A DNA stretch of 64,000 nt from Microbacterium lacus (GCF_002812805.1 NZ_NMUM01000022.1:1-64000); one strand, 5' to 3'; positions 40,149 to 48,387 are shown, numbered from the stretch's first letter. Notes: generated by a model from the sequence alone, not told the origin. Made by a program: numbers and translations.

Positions 40149-41270
40149 ATGACGGATCTCGGCGGAGCGCCCGATGAGGTCCTCGCGGCCCGCGCCGCCG
40201 ATGGTGATGCGAATGCGTTCGGAACACTGGTCCGCAGACACGCTCCATTTCTCATCGCGTTCGCCACGAAGCTGACCGAGTCCCGTGCCGACGCGGACGA
40301 TTGCGTGCAGGACGCCCTCATCACGGCCTGGCAGAAGCTGCCGGACCTCGAGGACCCGTCGAAGGTGCGGGCATGGCTCACGACGATCGTGTCGCGGAAC
40401 GCGACATCCCGGATGCGGTCACGACGACCGGCCGATTCGATCGACGATGTCGAGGTGGAGTCGGATGAACCCGGGCCGGAGCGATCCGCTATCGCGTCGT
40501 CCCAACTCGACGCACTGAACGCCGCCCTGCAGACCCTGACGCCCGAACAGCGCAGCGTGTGGGTATTGAAAGAGGTCGGCGGCAACAGTTACGAAGAGAT
40601 CGCCGAGCAGGTGGGAGCGAGCGTTGCGACCGTACGCGGCCGGCTCGCCCGGGCGAGACAGGCGCTTCTCGAAACGTATGGAGGAATGGAGGTGAGCATG
40701 GACGACACGATCGGCAACTCGGGCTACACGCTCGAAGACCTCTCCGCGTATCTCGATCGCGGCCGCTCGCCGGCGATCGCGGCGATCGACACGGATGCCG
40801 AATGCCAGGCGGTTTTGGCGTCGCTCGAGCGCTTCGGCTCGCTCTCTCGCGAGCTGGTCGAGCGCGAGGCCGAGCCCGTGCCCCAGGGGTGGTTCGATCT
40901 GGTGATGCGCGATGTCACCCGCGAACTGCGGGCTGGGCGCGACATCCCGTTGACCGCGCCCGACGAGCGGGTCGAAATGGTCATCACCGAGGGAGCGAAT
41001 CACGAGCTCGTGCGGGAAGCGGGGGATGCGGTACCCGGCGTGTTGGTGGGGCGCACCACGATCGATGGGGACATGGACCAGCTCGGTGCCGAGGTTTCGG
41101 TGCGGGTGACGATCAGCGTGCTCTTCGGGCGTCGGTTGGCGGACGCATCCCGTGCCGTGCGCGACGCGGTGATCGATGCCCTCGGGGCTCACACCGCACT
41201 CCGGGTAAGCGGAGTGGACGTGGTGGTCGACAACGTTCACACGGCCGACAAGCTCGAGGGGGAGCGATGA
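40149..41270 (+). CDS. ECF sigma factor fused to Asp23-like domain
   Basis: The open frame has 373 residues. Residues about 1-177 are a sigma-70 ECF factor: region 2 with DADDCVQDALITAWQKLPDL and region 4 with LTPEQRSVWVLKEVGGNSYE and ASVATVRGRLARARQALLE. From about residue 184 (MDDTIGNSGYTLEDLSAYLD) it continues as an Asp23-like protein with an N-terminal anti-sigma-like helix and ends VSGVDVVVDNVHTADKLEGER. GGAGG and GGAGGTGAGC precede the internal ATG at 40698, so a separate second protein may also be made. The stop overlaps the next ATG. Confidence 0.82.
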   Translation: MTDLGGAPDEVLAARAADGDANAFGTLVRRHAPFLIAFATKLTESRADADDCVQDALITAWQKLPDLEDPSKVRAWLTTIVSRNATSRMRSRRPADSIDDVEVESDEPGPERSAIASSQLDALNAALQTLTPEQRSVWVLKEVGGNSYEEIAEQVGASVATVRGRLARARQALLETYGGMEVSMDDTIGNSGYTLEDLSAYLDRGRSPAIAAIDTDAECQAVLASLERFGSLSRELVEREAEPVPQGWFDLVMRDVTRELRAGRDIPLTAPDERVEMVITEGANHELVREAGDAVPGVLVGRTTIDGDMDQLGAEVSVRVTISVLFGRRLADASRAVRDAVIDALGAHTALRVSGVDVVVDNVHTADKLEGER

Positions 41271-41635
41271 GCGAGAGCCTGGACGAAATCGCCTACGCGG
41301 TCGATTCCGCTGCACGGGGCGTCGCTGGGCTCGAGGACGTCTACTCCGCGCGCCCGCTCCTCGCGCGGGCCGCCCGGCGACTGATCGAGGACGACGAACC
41401 GCTCGCGCTCGTTCAGCGTCAGGGAGAGTCGCTCGAGATCACCGTCAGCGTCGCGGTGGCCGCCGACGGTGTCGCGGCATCCGCCGTGGCCACCGCCGTC
41501 GCCGAGGCGGTGCACGCGGTGGTCGATCCGCTCGCAGCATCCGGCTCCCCGCAGGCCCGGGTGCGTGTTCGCGTCAGTCGCGTGCTCGCGCCCTCCGGGC
41601 GCGGCCCCGCGGCAAGTGTCGCCGAAGGACCGTGA
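41267..41635 (+). CDS. Short Asp23-like protein
   Basis: A 122-residue protein from ATG 41267, overlapping the fused sigma gene by ATGA. The middle reads LEITVSVAVAADGVAASAVATAVAEAVHAVVDPL, the amphipathic strand-helix pattern of Asp23 proteins. The N-terminus (LDEIAYAVDSAARGVAGLEDVYSA) matches the start of that domain. It is probably co-expressed with the sigma-Asp23 fusion. The tRNA-Ala gene follows 19 bases later. Confidence 0.72.
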   Translation: MSESLDEIAYAVDSAARGVAGLEDVYSARPLLARAARRLIEDDEPLALVQRQGESLEITVSVAVAADGVAASAVATAVAEAVHAVVDPLAASGSPQARVRVRVSRVLAPSGRGPAASVAEGP

Positions 41636-41654
41636 TAATCTGTCGGAGGTTCTC

Positions 41655-41730
41655 GGGCCTGTGGCGCAGTTGGTAGCGCGCTTCGTTCGCAATGAAGAGG
41701 TCAGGGGTTCGAATCCCCTCAGGTCCACCA
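41655..41730 (+). tRNA. tRNA-Ala (anticodon CGC)
   Basis: All arms fold: acceptor GGGCCTG with CAGGTCC (one G-U pair), D arm with GCGC stems, anticodon stem around loop TTCGCAA giving CGC, and T arm AGGGG-TTCGAAT-CCCCT. CCA is encoded at 41728-41730. A strong hairpin follows directly. The 3' end is duplicated downstream. Confidence 0.95.
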
Positions 41731-41817
41731 AACGACAGACGCCCCCTTGTGGGGCGTTTGTCGTTTGGTCGTGTGTGCGGTGATGAGAACCCCTGGGTGG
41801 GCCCACGCCGCTCGAGG
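41711..41817. repeat. Direct repeat, copy 1 (tRNA 3' end and terminator)
   Basis: These 107 bases begin in the T arm of tRNA-Ala and include its CCA, its terminator and 50 bases more. They match 41861-41967 at 105 of 107 positions, an exact 150-base offset. Confidence 0.95.
41730..41766 (+). terminator. tRNA-Ala terminator
   Basis: Arms 41730-41745 and 41751-41766 pair over 16 bases with one mismatch around CTTGT. The stem starts at the last base of the tRNA CCA. A second copy with an additional change lies at 41880-41916. Confidence 0.85.
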
Positions 41818-41860
41818 CTCCGCGCGCCGCGCAGCGGCGTGTGGAGAAAGCGGTGGGGAC

Positions 41861-41967
41861 GAATCCCCTCAGGTCCACCAAACGACAGACGCCCCCTTGT
41901 GGAGCGTTTGTCGTTTGGTCGTGTGTGCGGTGATGAGAACCCTTGGGTGGGCCCACGCCGCTCGAGG
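41861..41967. repeat. Direct repeat, copy 2 (orphan tRNA 3' end)
   Basis: This copy carries GAATCCCCTCAGGTCCACCA, the tRNA-Ala 3' end, without the 5' part of a tRNA, followed by a second terminator copy. The 43 bases between the copies (41818-41860) are unrelated. It looks like an attachment-site or duplication scar. Confidence 0.9.
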
Positions 41968-41968
41968 A

Positions 41969-42008
41969 AAACGAAGAAGGCGCCCCCGCGAGGGCGCCTT
42001 CTTCGTTT
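41969..42008. terminator. 17-bp perfect terminator hairpin
   Basis: Arms 41969-41985 and 41992-42008 are perfect 17-base complements around CCGCGA. On the plus strand the stem ends in CGTTT. It separates the tRNA region from the leftward small gene at 42017-42184 and can act in both directions. Confidence 0.9.
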
Positions 42009-42016
42009 CGTGCGGA

Positions 42017-42184
42017 TCAGGACGGGCGCTTGGCCTTGTTGACGCCGCGTCGGACGAAGCCGAACACGATCGTCCCGATGATCAGGATGATGCCGATGAT
42101 GCCGAGCCAGAGCAGGCCCTCGAGGGCGAAGCCGACGACGGCCAGAATGGCCCAGGCCACGAGCAGAATGACGATGATAGTGAT
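42017..42184 (-). CDS. Small hydrophobic membrane protein, probable ATC start
   Basis: The frame has 55 codons, reading ITIIVILLVAWAILAVVG, then WLGIIGIILIIGTIVFGFVR and a basic tail RRGVNKAKRPS. It has two membrane helices, typical of small actinobacterial membrane proteins that begin MI or MIT. No ATG, GTG or TTG is in frame at the right place. GAAAGGA stands 7-8 bases before the ATC at 42184, so initiation at ATC is the simplest reading. A strong terminator follows. Loss of the start codon by mutation is the alternative. Confidence 0.6.
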   Translation of the reverse strand: MTIIVILLVAWAILAVVGFALEGLLWLGIIGIILIIGTIVFGFVRRGVNKAKRPS

Positions 42185-42351
42185 GGGACGATCCTTTCGT
42201 GAGTGGGGTGTTCGACGGACGAGAGGAACACCTGAAGAATACGGCTTCGCTCGCAGTGTCGGGCGGTCGCGGGGCTGAACGCAACCCCCCGTCTGGTGTC
42301 GGCGGTTCGGCTTAGAGTGGTGGCCGACTCCAGACCCGGAAGAAGGAAACA

Positions 42352-43209
42352 GTGCAGCAGCGACCCATCGGATCTCGCACCGTCAGCGCGATCGGACTCG
42401 GCGGCATGCCGATGTCGATCGAGGGAAGGCCCGATCGGGTCCGGTCGATCGCGACGATCCACGCCGCGCTCGAAGCGGGCGTCACACTCATCGACACCGC
42501 CGACGCGTACCACGAGCACGCCGACGAGGTCGGACACAACGAGACGCTGATCGCCGAGGCGCTGCGCTCGTACGGCGGCGACACATCGGGCGTGCTGATC
42601 GCGACCAAGGGCGGACACCTGCGGCCGGGCGACGGCAGTTGGACCCTCAACGGGCGTCCCGAGTACATCAAGGAAGCGGCTCAGGCATCCGCTCGTCGTC
42701 TCGGCGTCGAGGCGATCGGCCTGTACCAGTTCCACCGGCCCGACCCTTCGGTGCCCTACGCCGATTCGGTGGGGGCGTTGCGCGAACTGCTCGACGAGGG
42801 GGTTATCGAGATGGCCGGAATCTCCAATGCCTCGATCGCTCAGATCGATGAGGCGAACCGCATCCTCGACGGCCGGCTCGTCTCGGTGCAGAACCAGTTC
42901 TCGCCGGTGTTCCGTTCCAGCCTCGAAGAACTCGAGCACTGTGCCCGCCTGGGTATCGTGTTCCTGCCCTGGTCGCCGCTCGGTGGCATCACTCGCGCGG
43001 CCGATGTGGGCGCGCAGCACGACGCGTTCCAGACGGTGGCGGATGCTCGGGGTGTTAGCCCGCAGCAGATCGCGCTCGCATGGGAACTCGCGCTCGCCCC
43101 GATCGTCATCCCCATCCCCGGGGCCTCGCGGCCCACGAGCATCCAGGATTCGGTGCTCGCGGCCGACATCGAGCTGAGCGACGACGAGCTCGCGTCGCTG
43201 TCCGCCTGA
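42352..43209 (+). CDS. Aldo/keto reductase
   Basis: A 285-residue AKR with the TIM-barrel order RPIGSRTVSAIGLGGMPMSI, VTLIDTADAYHEHADEVGHN (Asp and Tyr), VLIATKGGHLRPGDG (Lys) and LYQFHRPDP (His). The catalytic tetrad is thus complete. VIPIPGASRPTSIQDSVLAA is the NADPH-binding end. AAGGAA precedes the GTG start. The next gene, also an AKR, begins 20 bases downstream, so the two form an operon. Substrates are unknown. Confidence 0.9.
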   Translation: MQQRPIGSRTVSAIGLGGMPMSIEGRPDRVRSIATIHAALEAGVTLIDTADAYHEHADEVGHNETLIAEALRSYGGDTSGVLIATKGGHLRPGDGSWTLNGRPEYIKEAAQASARRLGVEAIGLYQFHRPDPSVPYADSVGALRELLDEGVIEMAGISNASIAQIDEANRILDGRLVSVQNQFSPVFRSSLEELEHCARLGIVFLPWSPLGGITRAADVGAQHDAFQTVADARGVSPQQIALAWELALAPIVIPIPGASRPTSIQDSVLAADIELSDDELASLSA

Positions 43210-43229
43210 ACACGCCTTTCGGAGACGTC

Positions 43230-44159
43230 ATGAAGAACATCACACTTGCAGGAACGCCCGCGCCGAACGTGGTGCTGGGCCTGATGCGAATCCAGGAAAA
43301 GACCGACGATGAGGTGCGCGAACTCGTCGCCGCGGCACGAGACGCCGGGATCGACTTCTTCGACCACGCCGACGTTTACGGCACGGACCTCCACGGCTGC
43401 GAGCGGCGCTTCGCCGAGGCGATGCGGCTCACGCCCTCGCAGCGCGACGAGATCACGCTGCAGACCAAGTGCGGGATCGTTCGTGAGGGGCCCTACTTCG
43501 ACTTCTCGTACGAGCACATCATGTCCTCCGTCGAGGGGTCGCTGCGTGCGCTCGACACCGATCGCATCGACATCCTGCTGCTGCACCGGCCCGACGCGCT
43601 GGTCGAGCCCGAAGAGGTCGCCCGCGCGTTTGATGAGCTCGAAGCATCCGGAAAGGTCCGTGCGTTTGGCGTCTCGAACCATACTCCGCGGCAGATCGAC
43701 CTGTTGCGGTCTGCGGTGACACAGCCGATCATTGCGAACCAGTTGCAGCTGTCGATCACGCACGCGCCGATCGTGGTGCAGGGGCTCGCTGGCAACATGC
43801 AGGGGCTCGACCAGTCGATCGTGCGCGACGGGGGCGGGATCGTCGATTACTGCCGCCTCAACGGCATCACGGTGCAGGCCTGGTCGCCGTTCCAGGCCGG
43901 ATTCTTCGACGGGGTCTTCCTCGGGTCGTCCGACTATCCCGAACTGAACGCCGTGATCGACCGGCTGGCCGCCGCCTATGACGTGCCGGCCATCGCGATC
44001 GCGACGGCGTGGATCACACGTCACCCGGCGAACATGCAGGTCGTGCTCGGCACCACGTCGCCCGAGCGGGTCACCGGGGCGGCCCTCGGCTCAGACATCC
44101 CGCTGGCGCGCGCCGAGTGGTACGAACTGGCGCGTGCCGCGGGTCACCGGGTGCCCTGA
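43230..44159 (+). CDS. Aldo/keto reductase (YdhF-like)
   Basis: A 309-residue AKR of the YdhF type: LGLMRIQEKTDDEVRELV, IDFFDHADVYGTDLHGCERRF (Asp and Tyr), ITLQTKCGI (Lys), IDILLLHRPDALVEPEEVARAF (His) and VQAWSPFQAGFFDG. It follows another AKR gene with GGAGACGTC before the ATG. The 3' end overlaps the convergent AraC-type gene by 16 bases. The physiological substrate is unknown. Confidence 0.9.
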   Translation: MKNITLAGTPAPNVVLGLMRIQEKTDDEVRELVAAARDAGIDFFDHADVYGTDLHGCERRFAEAMRLTPSQRDEITLQTKCGIVREGPYFDFSYEHIMSSVEGSLRALDTDRIDILLLHRPDALVEPEEVARAFDELEASGKVRAFGVSNHTPRQIDLLRSAVTQPIIANQLQLSITHAPIVVQGLAGNMQGLDQSIVRDGGGIVDYCRLNGITVQAWSPFQAGFFDGVFLGSSDYPELNAVIDRLAAAYDVPAIAIATAWITRHPANMQVVLGTTSPERVTGAALGSDIPLARAEWYELARAAGHRVP

Positions 44160-45109
44160 GCCGCCGACCGGCGGCGCCACTCAGTCGGCGTCATACCGAT
44201 CTGTGCGCGAAAGGCGCGACTGAAGTGGGCGTGGTCGGCGAAACCCCAGCGGTAGGCGACGGACGAGATGGACAATAGCCCCCTCGTATCCTGCGCGAGG
44301 GCGGCGGCGGCCAACTCGATCCGGCGAGTGCGCACCCAATCTCCGAGCGAGATGCCCATCCGACTCAGCACCAGATAGACATAGCGTTCTGAGATTCCGA
44401 ACTCGGCCGCAATCGTCCCCGCTGACAGATCCAGATCCGAGATCCGCGCTTCGAGGAACTCGGCCATCCGCATGCCGAGGGAAGAGGCGAGGGCATCGCG
44501 CCCGAAACTCTCGTTCGCCACGCTCACGGTCAACAGAGCTCGCACGAGCTCGATGATCGGTTGCTGCAGTGCGGCGCGCTCCTCCGCAGACGACCCCCGC
44601 ACGGCGGAGGCCGCGCGGGCGAGAAAAGCCGAGGTCACGGAGACGAGGGTCTCGCGGGGGTCGAGGGTGCGTGCGACCTGGGACCGAACGAGTCGATAGG
44701 GAAGCCCCAACCTCTCGATCGGCACCTGGTAGGTCGTCCGCACGGCGCCTGGGGTGAACCGAATCAGGTACGGCTCGGACGAGGTGTACAGCACCATATC
44801 GCCGGCGCGGAGGCGGGCCAGTCGACCCGCCTGGGCGAGCACGGTCGTACCGCTCTCGACGACGCTGATGAGCAGACTCGGCACCGAGGCATCCTGAGCC
44901 AGTCGCGCGGTCCGCTCGATTTCGCCGCCCGCGGCCCGGACGGAGAGCATCTGGATATCGCCGAAGTCTGCGATGAAAGAGCGCACTCGGATTTCGAGGC
45001 CGGGATAGGGGCGTAGCTCGAGAGGGATGCGTCCCGCGAGCATGTGTTCACGGAGGATGTCCACCCGGTCCGTAGCCGGCAGTCCCTCCAGCTCGATGAC
45101 CGCTGCCAC
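44144..45109 (-). CDS. AraC-family regulator (AraC_binding_2 type)
   Basis: The protein is 321 residues from GTG 45109, chosen because GGAGGG is just upstream. Longer frames lack this. The N-terminal effector domain has VRAAGGEIERTARLAQDAS and RLARLRAGDMVLYTSSEPYLIRF, matching the AraC_binding_2 domain. The C-terminal double helix-turn-helix has TIAAEFGISERYVYLVL and ISSVAYRWGFADHAHFSRAFR. It is divergent from the hydrolase gene at 45275 and probably controls it. Confidence 0.88.
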   Translation of the reverse strand: MAAVIELEGLPATDRVDILREHMLAGRIPLELRPYPGLEIRVRSFIADFGDIQMLSVRAAGGEIERTARLAQDASVPSLLISVVESGTTVLAQAGRLARLRAGDMVLYTSSEPYLIRFTPGAVRTTYQVPIERLGLPYRLVRSQVARTLDPRETLVSVTSAFLARAASAVRGSSAEERAALQQPIIELVRALLTVSVANESFGRDALASSLGMRMAEFLEARISDLDLSAGTIAAEFGISERYVYLVLSRMGISLGDWVRTRRIELAAAALAQDTRGLLSISSVAYRWGFADHAHFSRAFRAQIGMTPTEWRRRSAAQGTR

Positions 45110-45274
45110 GGTCCCTCCGATCGGACACGCTGAGGGGTGTGCCGCTGCCACGATGGTAGCGGTCCCAACCACGCCGGTACAGAAGGGGAACAGGTCAATG
45201 CGTCGCGGTTCAAGACGCCAGGCGTTTCGCGCGACAGGGTCGACAGACATCCTCCCGCCACGAAAGGACGCCTC

Positions 45275-46132
45275 ATGACCGCACCCGAAGGTTCGACCCT
45301 CACCGCGCGCGAGCTCGACGAGATCAGCCGCGCCAACGATACGGGCCGCGTACCCGTCGTGTTCGTGCACGGGTTATGGCTGCTCTCGAGCAGTTGGGAT
45401 GCCTGGCGCGACCTCTTCGAACAGAACGGCTACGCCACGATCGCGCCGGGTTGGCCCGACGACCCCGCGAGCGTGGAGCAAGCACGCATCGACCCCGAGG
45501 TCTTCGCGCACAAGATGGTGCAGCAGGTCACCGACCACAACCTCGACGCGATTTCACACCTCAGCGTCAAGCCCGCGGTGATCGGACACTCTTTCGGAGG
45601 CCTCATCGCGCAGAAGATCGCGGGCGAAGGTGCGTCCGCCGCGACGGTGGCCATCGACAACGCCCCGTTCCGGGGAGTCCTACCCCTGCCGATCTCGGCG
45701 CTCAAGTCCGCCGCGCCCGTGCTCGCCAACCCCGCCAATTCGGGACGTGCCGTATCGCTGACTTACGAACAGTTCGCGTTCGGCTGGGTCAACAACCTCG
45801 ATGATGACGAAGGACGGGCTCTTTACGAGCAGTTCCACGTCCCGGCCAGCGGAGTACCGCTGTTCCAGGCCGCCACGGCCAACCTCAACCCCTTTTCCGA
45901 GACGAAGGTCGACACGAAGAACCCCCTGCGCGGTCCGATGCTGATCATCGCGGGAGACAACGACAACACGGTCCCCTTAGCCATCACACACGCGACCCAC
46001 AAACAACAGAGCAAGAATCCGGGCGTCACCGAGATCGTCGAGGTGCCGGGCCGCGGACATTCGCTCACCATCGATCACGGGTGGCGAGAGGTCGCGGACC
46101 TCGCGCTCGCCTTCGTGCAGCGCTTCGTGTGA
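45275..46132 (+). CDS. Alpha/beta hydrolase
   Basis: The 285-residue protein has an HGLWLLSSSWDAW oxyanion segment, nucleophile Ser106 in VIGHSFGG, an acid near IIAGDNDNTVP and a His in VPGRGHSLTIDHGW. This is the lipase/esterase-like alpha/beta hydrolase pattern. CGAAAGGA precedes ATG 45275. The divergent AraC-type regulator gene suggests inducible expression. The substrate is unknown. Confidence 0.85.
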   Translation: MTAPEGSTLTARELDEISRANDTGRVPVVFVHGLWLLSSSWDAWRDLFEQNGYATIAPGWPDDPASVEQARIDPEVFAHKMVQQVTDHNLDAISHLSVKPAVIGHSFGGLIAQKIAGEGASAATVAIDNAPFRGVLPLPISALKSAAPVLANPANSGRAVSLTYEQFAFGWVNNLDDDEGRALYEQFHVPASGVPLFQAATANLNPFSETKVDTKNPLRGPMLIIAGDNDNTVPLAITHATHKQQSKNPGVTEIVEVPGRGHSLTIDHGWREVADLALAFVQRFV

Positions 46133-46156
46133 GGCGCGCGGGCGATCGACGCGGTG

Positions 46157-47209
46157 CTACCGTCCGGCGCCGACGGCCTCGGGGGTGTCCTCTCGTGACC
46201 AGCCGAAGGCGGGCGCGATCTCGCGGGCGATCGTCTCGAGCATGCGTGCGTTGTACTCGACCCCGAGCTGGTTGGGGACGGTCAGCAGCACGGTGTCGGC
46301 TGCCTGGATCGCCGCATCCTGCGCCAACTCCGCCGCGATCACGTCGGGCTCGCCCGTGTAGCTCTTGCCGAAGCGCGCCCGCACACCCTCGAGGATGCCG
46401 ACCTGATCCTCGCTGTCCTCGCGCGAGCTGAAGAGCTGGCGGTCGAGGTCGCTCGTGATCGGGATGACGCTGCGGCTCACGCTGACCCGCGGTTCGCGGT
46501 CCCAGCCGGCTTCGGCCCAGGCCGCGCGGAACATCTGGATCTGCTCGAGCTGCAGCTCGTCGAACGGCACGCCGGTGTCTTCGACCAGCAGGGTGGACGA
46601 CATGAGGTTCATGCCGAGCTCGGCGGTGCGGACGGCGGTCTCGCGGGTACCGGAGCCCCACCAGATGCGGTCGGAAAGACCAGGCGACTGGGGCTGGATC
46701 GCGAGGGCCCCGTCGCCGCTCATGCGCGGGTCGGCTCGGACGATTCGCTCGCCGCTGATCGCGGTGCGAAACAGTTCGGTCTTGCGGCGCGCGAGGTCTG
46801 CCTCGGTGTCGCCCTCGGCCGGGACGTACCCGAACGAGTGGGAGCCGTTGAGCGCGGGCTCGGGTGATCCGCGGCTCAGGCCGAGCTGCAGTCGGCCGCC
46901 ACTGATCAGGTCGGCCACGGCAGCCTCTTCGGCCATGTAGAGCGGGTTCTCGTACCGCATGTCGATGACGCCCGTGCCGAGCTCGATGCGGCTCGTGCGG
47001 GCGCCCGCGGCCGACAGCAGCGGGAACGGGCTCGCGAGCTGCCGCGCGAAGTGGTGGACACGGTAGTAGGCGCCATCGATGCCAAGCTCTTCCGCCGCGA
47101 CGGCGAGGTCGATCGACTGCAGCAGCGCGTCGCCGCCCGTGTTCGTCTGGCTCGAGTGGTGGGGGTGCCAGTGGCCGAAGCTCAGGAACCCGATGCGTTT
47201 GCGGTGCAT
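46157..47209 (-). CDS. LLM-class flavin-dependent oxidoreductase
   Basis: The 350-residue protein has the luciferase-like monooxygenase order: KRIGFLSFGHWHPHHSSQTN, LAVAAEELGIDGAYYRVHHF, RIELGTGVIDMRYENPLYMAEEAA, GRLQLGLSRGSPEPA and IWWGSGTRETAVRTAELGMN. It should use reduced flavin or F420. The two cofactors cannot be told apart here. ATG 47209 is chosen over an upstream start whose leader has no similarity and overlaps an inverted repeat. Confidence 0.85.
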   Translation of the reverse strand: MHRKRIGFLSFGHWHPHHSSQTNTGGDALLQSIDLAVAAEELGIDGAYYRVHHFARQLASPFPLLSAAGARTSRIELGTGVIDMRYENPLYMAEEAAVADLISGGRLQLGLSRGSPEPALNGSHSFGYVPAEGDTEADLARRKTELFRTAISGERIVRADPRMSGDGALAIQPQSPGLSDRIWWGSGTRETAVRTAELGMNLMSSTLLVEDTGVPFDELQLEQIQMFRAAWAEAGWDREPRVSVSRSVIPITSDLDRQLFSSREDSEDQVGILEGVRARFGKSYTGEPDVIAAELAQDAAIQAADTVLLTVPNQLGVEYNARMLETIAREIAPAFGWSREDTPEAVGAGR

Positions 47210-47272
47210 ACCGGGTGGAACGCATGCTGCCGCATGGACATTCCCGGGGTTTGCGGTGCTGACCTCGTCCTG

Positions 47273-47362
47273 GCGTAAGTCTGAAAGGAATCTCGGGCGC
47301 TCAGGTGGCAATCCGGGGCTCTCAGGCATGTTTTGGATGCTTCATTCCTTTCAGATTTACGC
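47273..47362. repeat. 19-bp inverted repeat before the DUF559 gene
   Basis: Arms 47273-47291 and 47344-47362 are inverted copies with one mismatch (core GTAAATCTGAAAGGAAT), 52 bases apart. A third copy of the core, 15 of 17 bases identical, lies at 48349-48365 at the end of the DUF559 gene. The DUF559 gene is thus bracketed by related sequences. Confidence 0.75.
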
Positions 47363-47491
47363 ACTCGCCGTTGCCGGGGCGCAGCAGCGCGTCGTGCCGG
47401 TGTCCGCGCCTGTCCTCCCCAGGGCCCCTTTCCTCGTCGGAGTCTGCAGTTCAGGGGCCCGAACGCCGCGCGCGCTGCGGGCAGGGGTCGG

Positions 47492-48352
47492 ATGGTGCTC
47501 ATGCAGTTACGGCCTCCCGCTCCCATCACCAGCTATCGCACCTCCGCCGACCTGCTCGGTGCCGGAATGACGCGGCGCCGCATCACCGCGGCGGTCGCCG
47601 CGGGCACACTCCTGCGGATTCGCAGCGACGTTTACGTCGATGCGACGGTGGCCGCTCCGGTACTTGCCGCGGCCCGCGCGGGTGGCCGCCTGCACTGCGT
47701 CTCCGCGCTCGCATTGTCGAAAGTGTTCGTGGAGGAACGACCCGGCATCCATGCGCACTACTGGCGCAACGGCGTCCATCGTCCGGCCGGTCGAGACGTT
47801 GTGCGCCACTGGGGTGACCTGATGCGCACGCCACATCCGCGTTCGCTGATGGTGGAGCCGATCGATGCCCTCCGGCAGGCCATCCTGTGCCAGAAGCCGC
47901 GCGCCGCGATTGCGACCATCGACTCCGCGCTGAACCTCGGCTTCATTCGTGCCGACGATCTCCATGAGTTGTTCGGTGCGCTTCCGGAGCGTAAGCATGG
48001 TTTGCGTCCGCACATCGACGGACGCGCCGAGTCCGGGACCGAGTCCCTGGTGCGACTCATCGCCCGGTCGCTCGGTGGTCAGGTCGAGATCCAGGTATCG
48101 ATCCGCGGAGTAGGCAGGGTGGACATCATCGTCGACGGGTGGCTCGTGATCGAGTGCGATAGCCGCGCGCATCACGAGGGATGGGAGGCCCAGCTGGAAG
48201 ATCGTCGCCGGGATCTGGCCCTCGCGGCGCTCGGCTACACGTCGATCCGCCCGGCGGCCGAAGACATCCTCTACCGCCCCGAGGTCGTCGTTGCCGCGAT
48301 CAAGGGGCTGCTCTGGTCTGCGGCGCGCGGTGGTCGACGCGTTCGCGTGTAA
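47492..48352 (+). CDS. AbiEi-like antitoxin-domain protein with DUF559 C-terminus
   Basis: A 286-residue protein of a common actinobacterial type. The N-terminal half has a winged-helix of the AbiEi antitoxin kind (YRTSADLLGAGMTRRRITAAV, LLRIRSDVYVD). The C-terminal part is a DUF559/Vsr-like endonuclease fold (RVDIIVDGWLVIECDSRAHHEGW, EDRRRDLALAALGYTSIRP) that retains Asp and Glu-x-Asp residues. Its function is not established, and no AbiEii toxin gene is adjacent. ATG 47492 is chosen. A second ATG is three codons on. Confidence 0.8.
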   Translation: MVLMQLRPPAPITSYRTSADLLGAGMTRRRITAAVAAGTLLRIRSDVYVDATVAAPVLAAARAGGRLHCVSALALSKVFVEERPGIHAHYWRNGVHRPAGRDVVRHWGDLMRTPHPRSLMVEPIDALRQAILCQKPRAAIATIDSALNLGFIRADDLHELFGALPERKHGLRPHIDGRAESGTESLVRLIARSLGGQVEIQVSIRGVGRVDIIVDGWLVIECDSRAHHEGWEAQLEDRRRDLALAALGYTSIRPAAEDILYRPEVVVAAIKGLLWSAARGGRRVRV

Positions 48353-48361
48353 ATCGGAAAG

Positions 48362-48387
48362 GATTCTGGCCCCGATACGCCAGAATC
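48362..48387 (+). terminator. Hairpin after the DUF559 gene
   Basis: Arms 48362-48370 (GATTCTGGC) and 48379-48387 are perfect complements with an 8-base loop, 9 bases after the stop. A second hairpin (48431-48438 with 48453-48460) follows before the YbaK gene. Confidence 0.65.

Noticed and set aside
41861-41880. Second tRNA gene
   Set aside because: Only the T-arm 3' half and CCA are present, with no D or anticodon arm.
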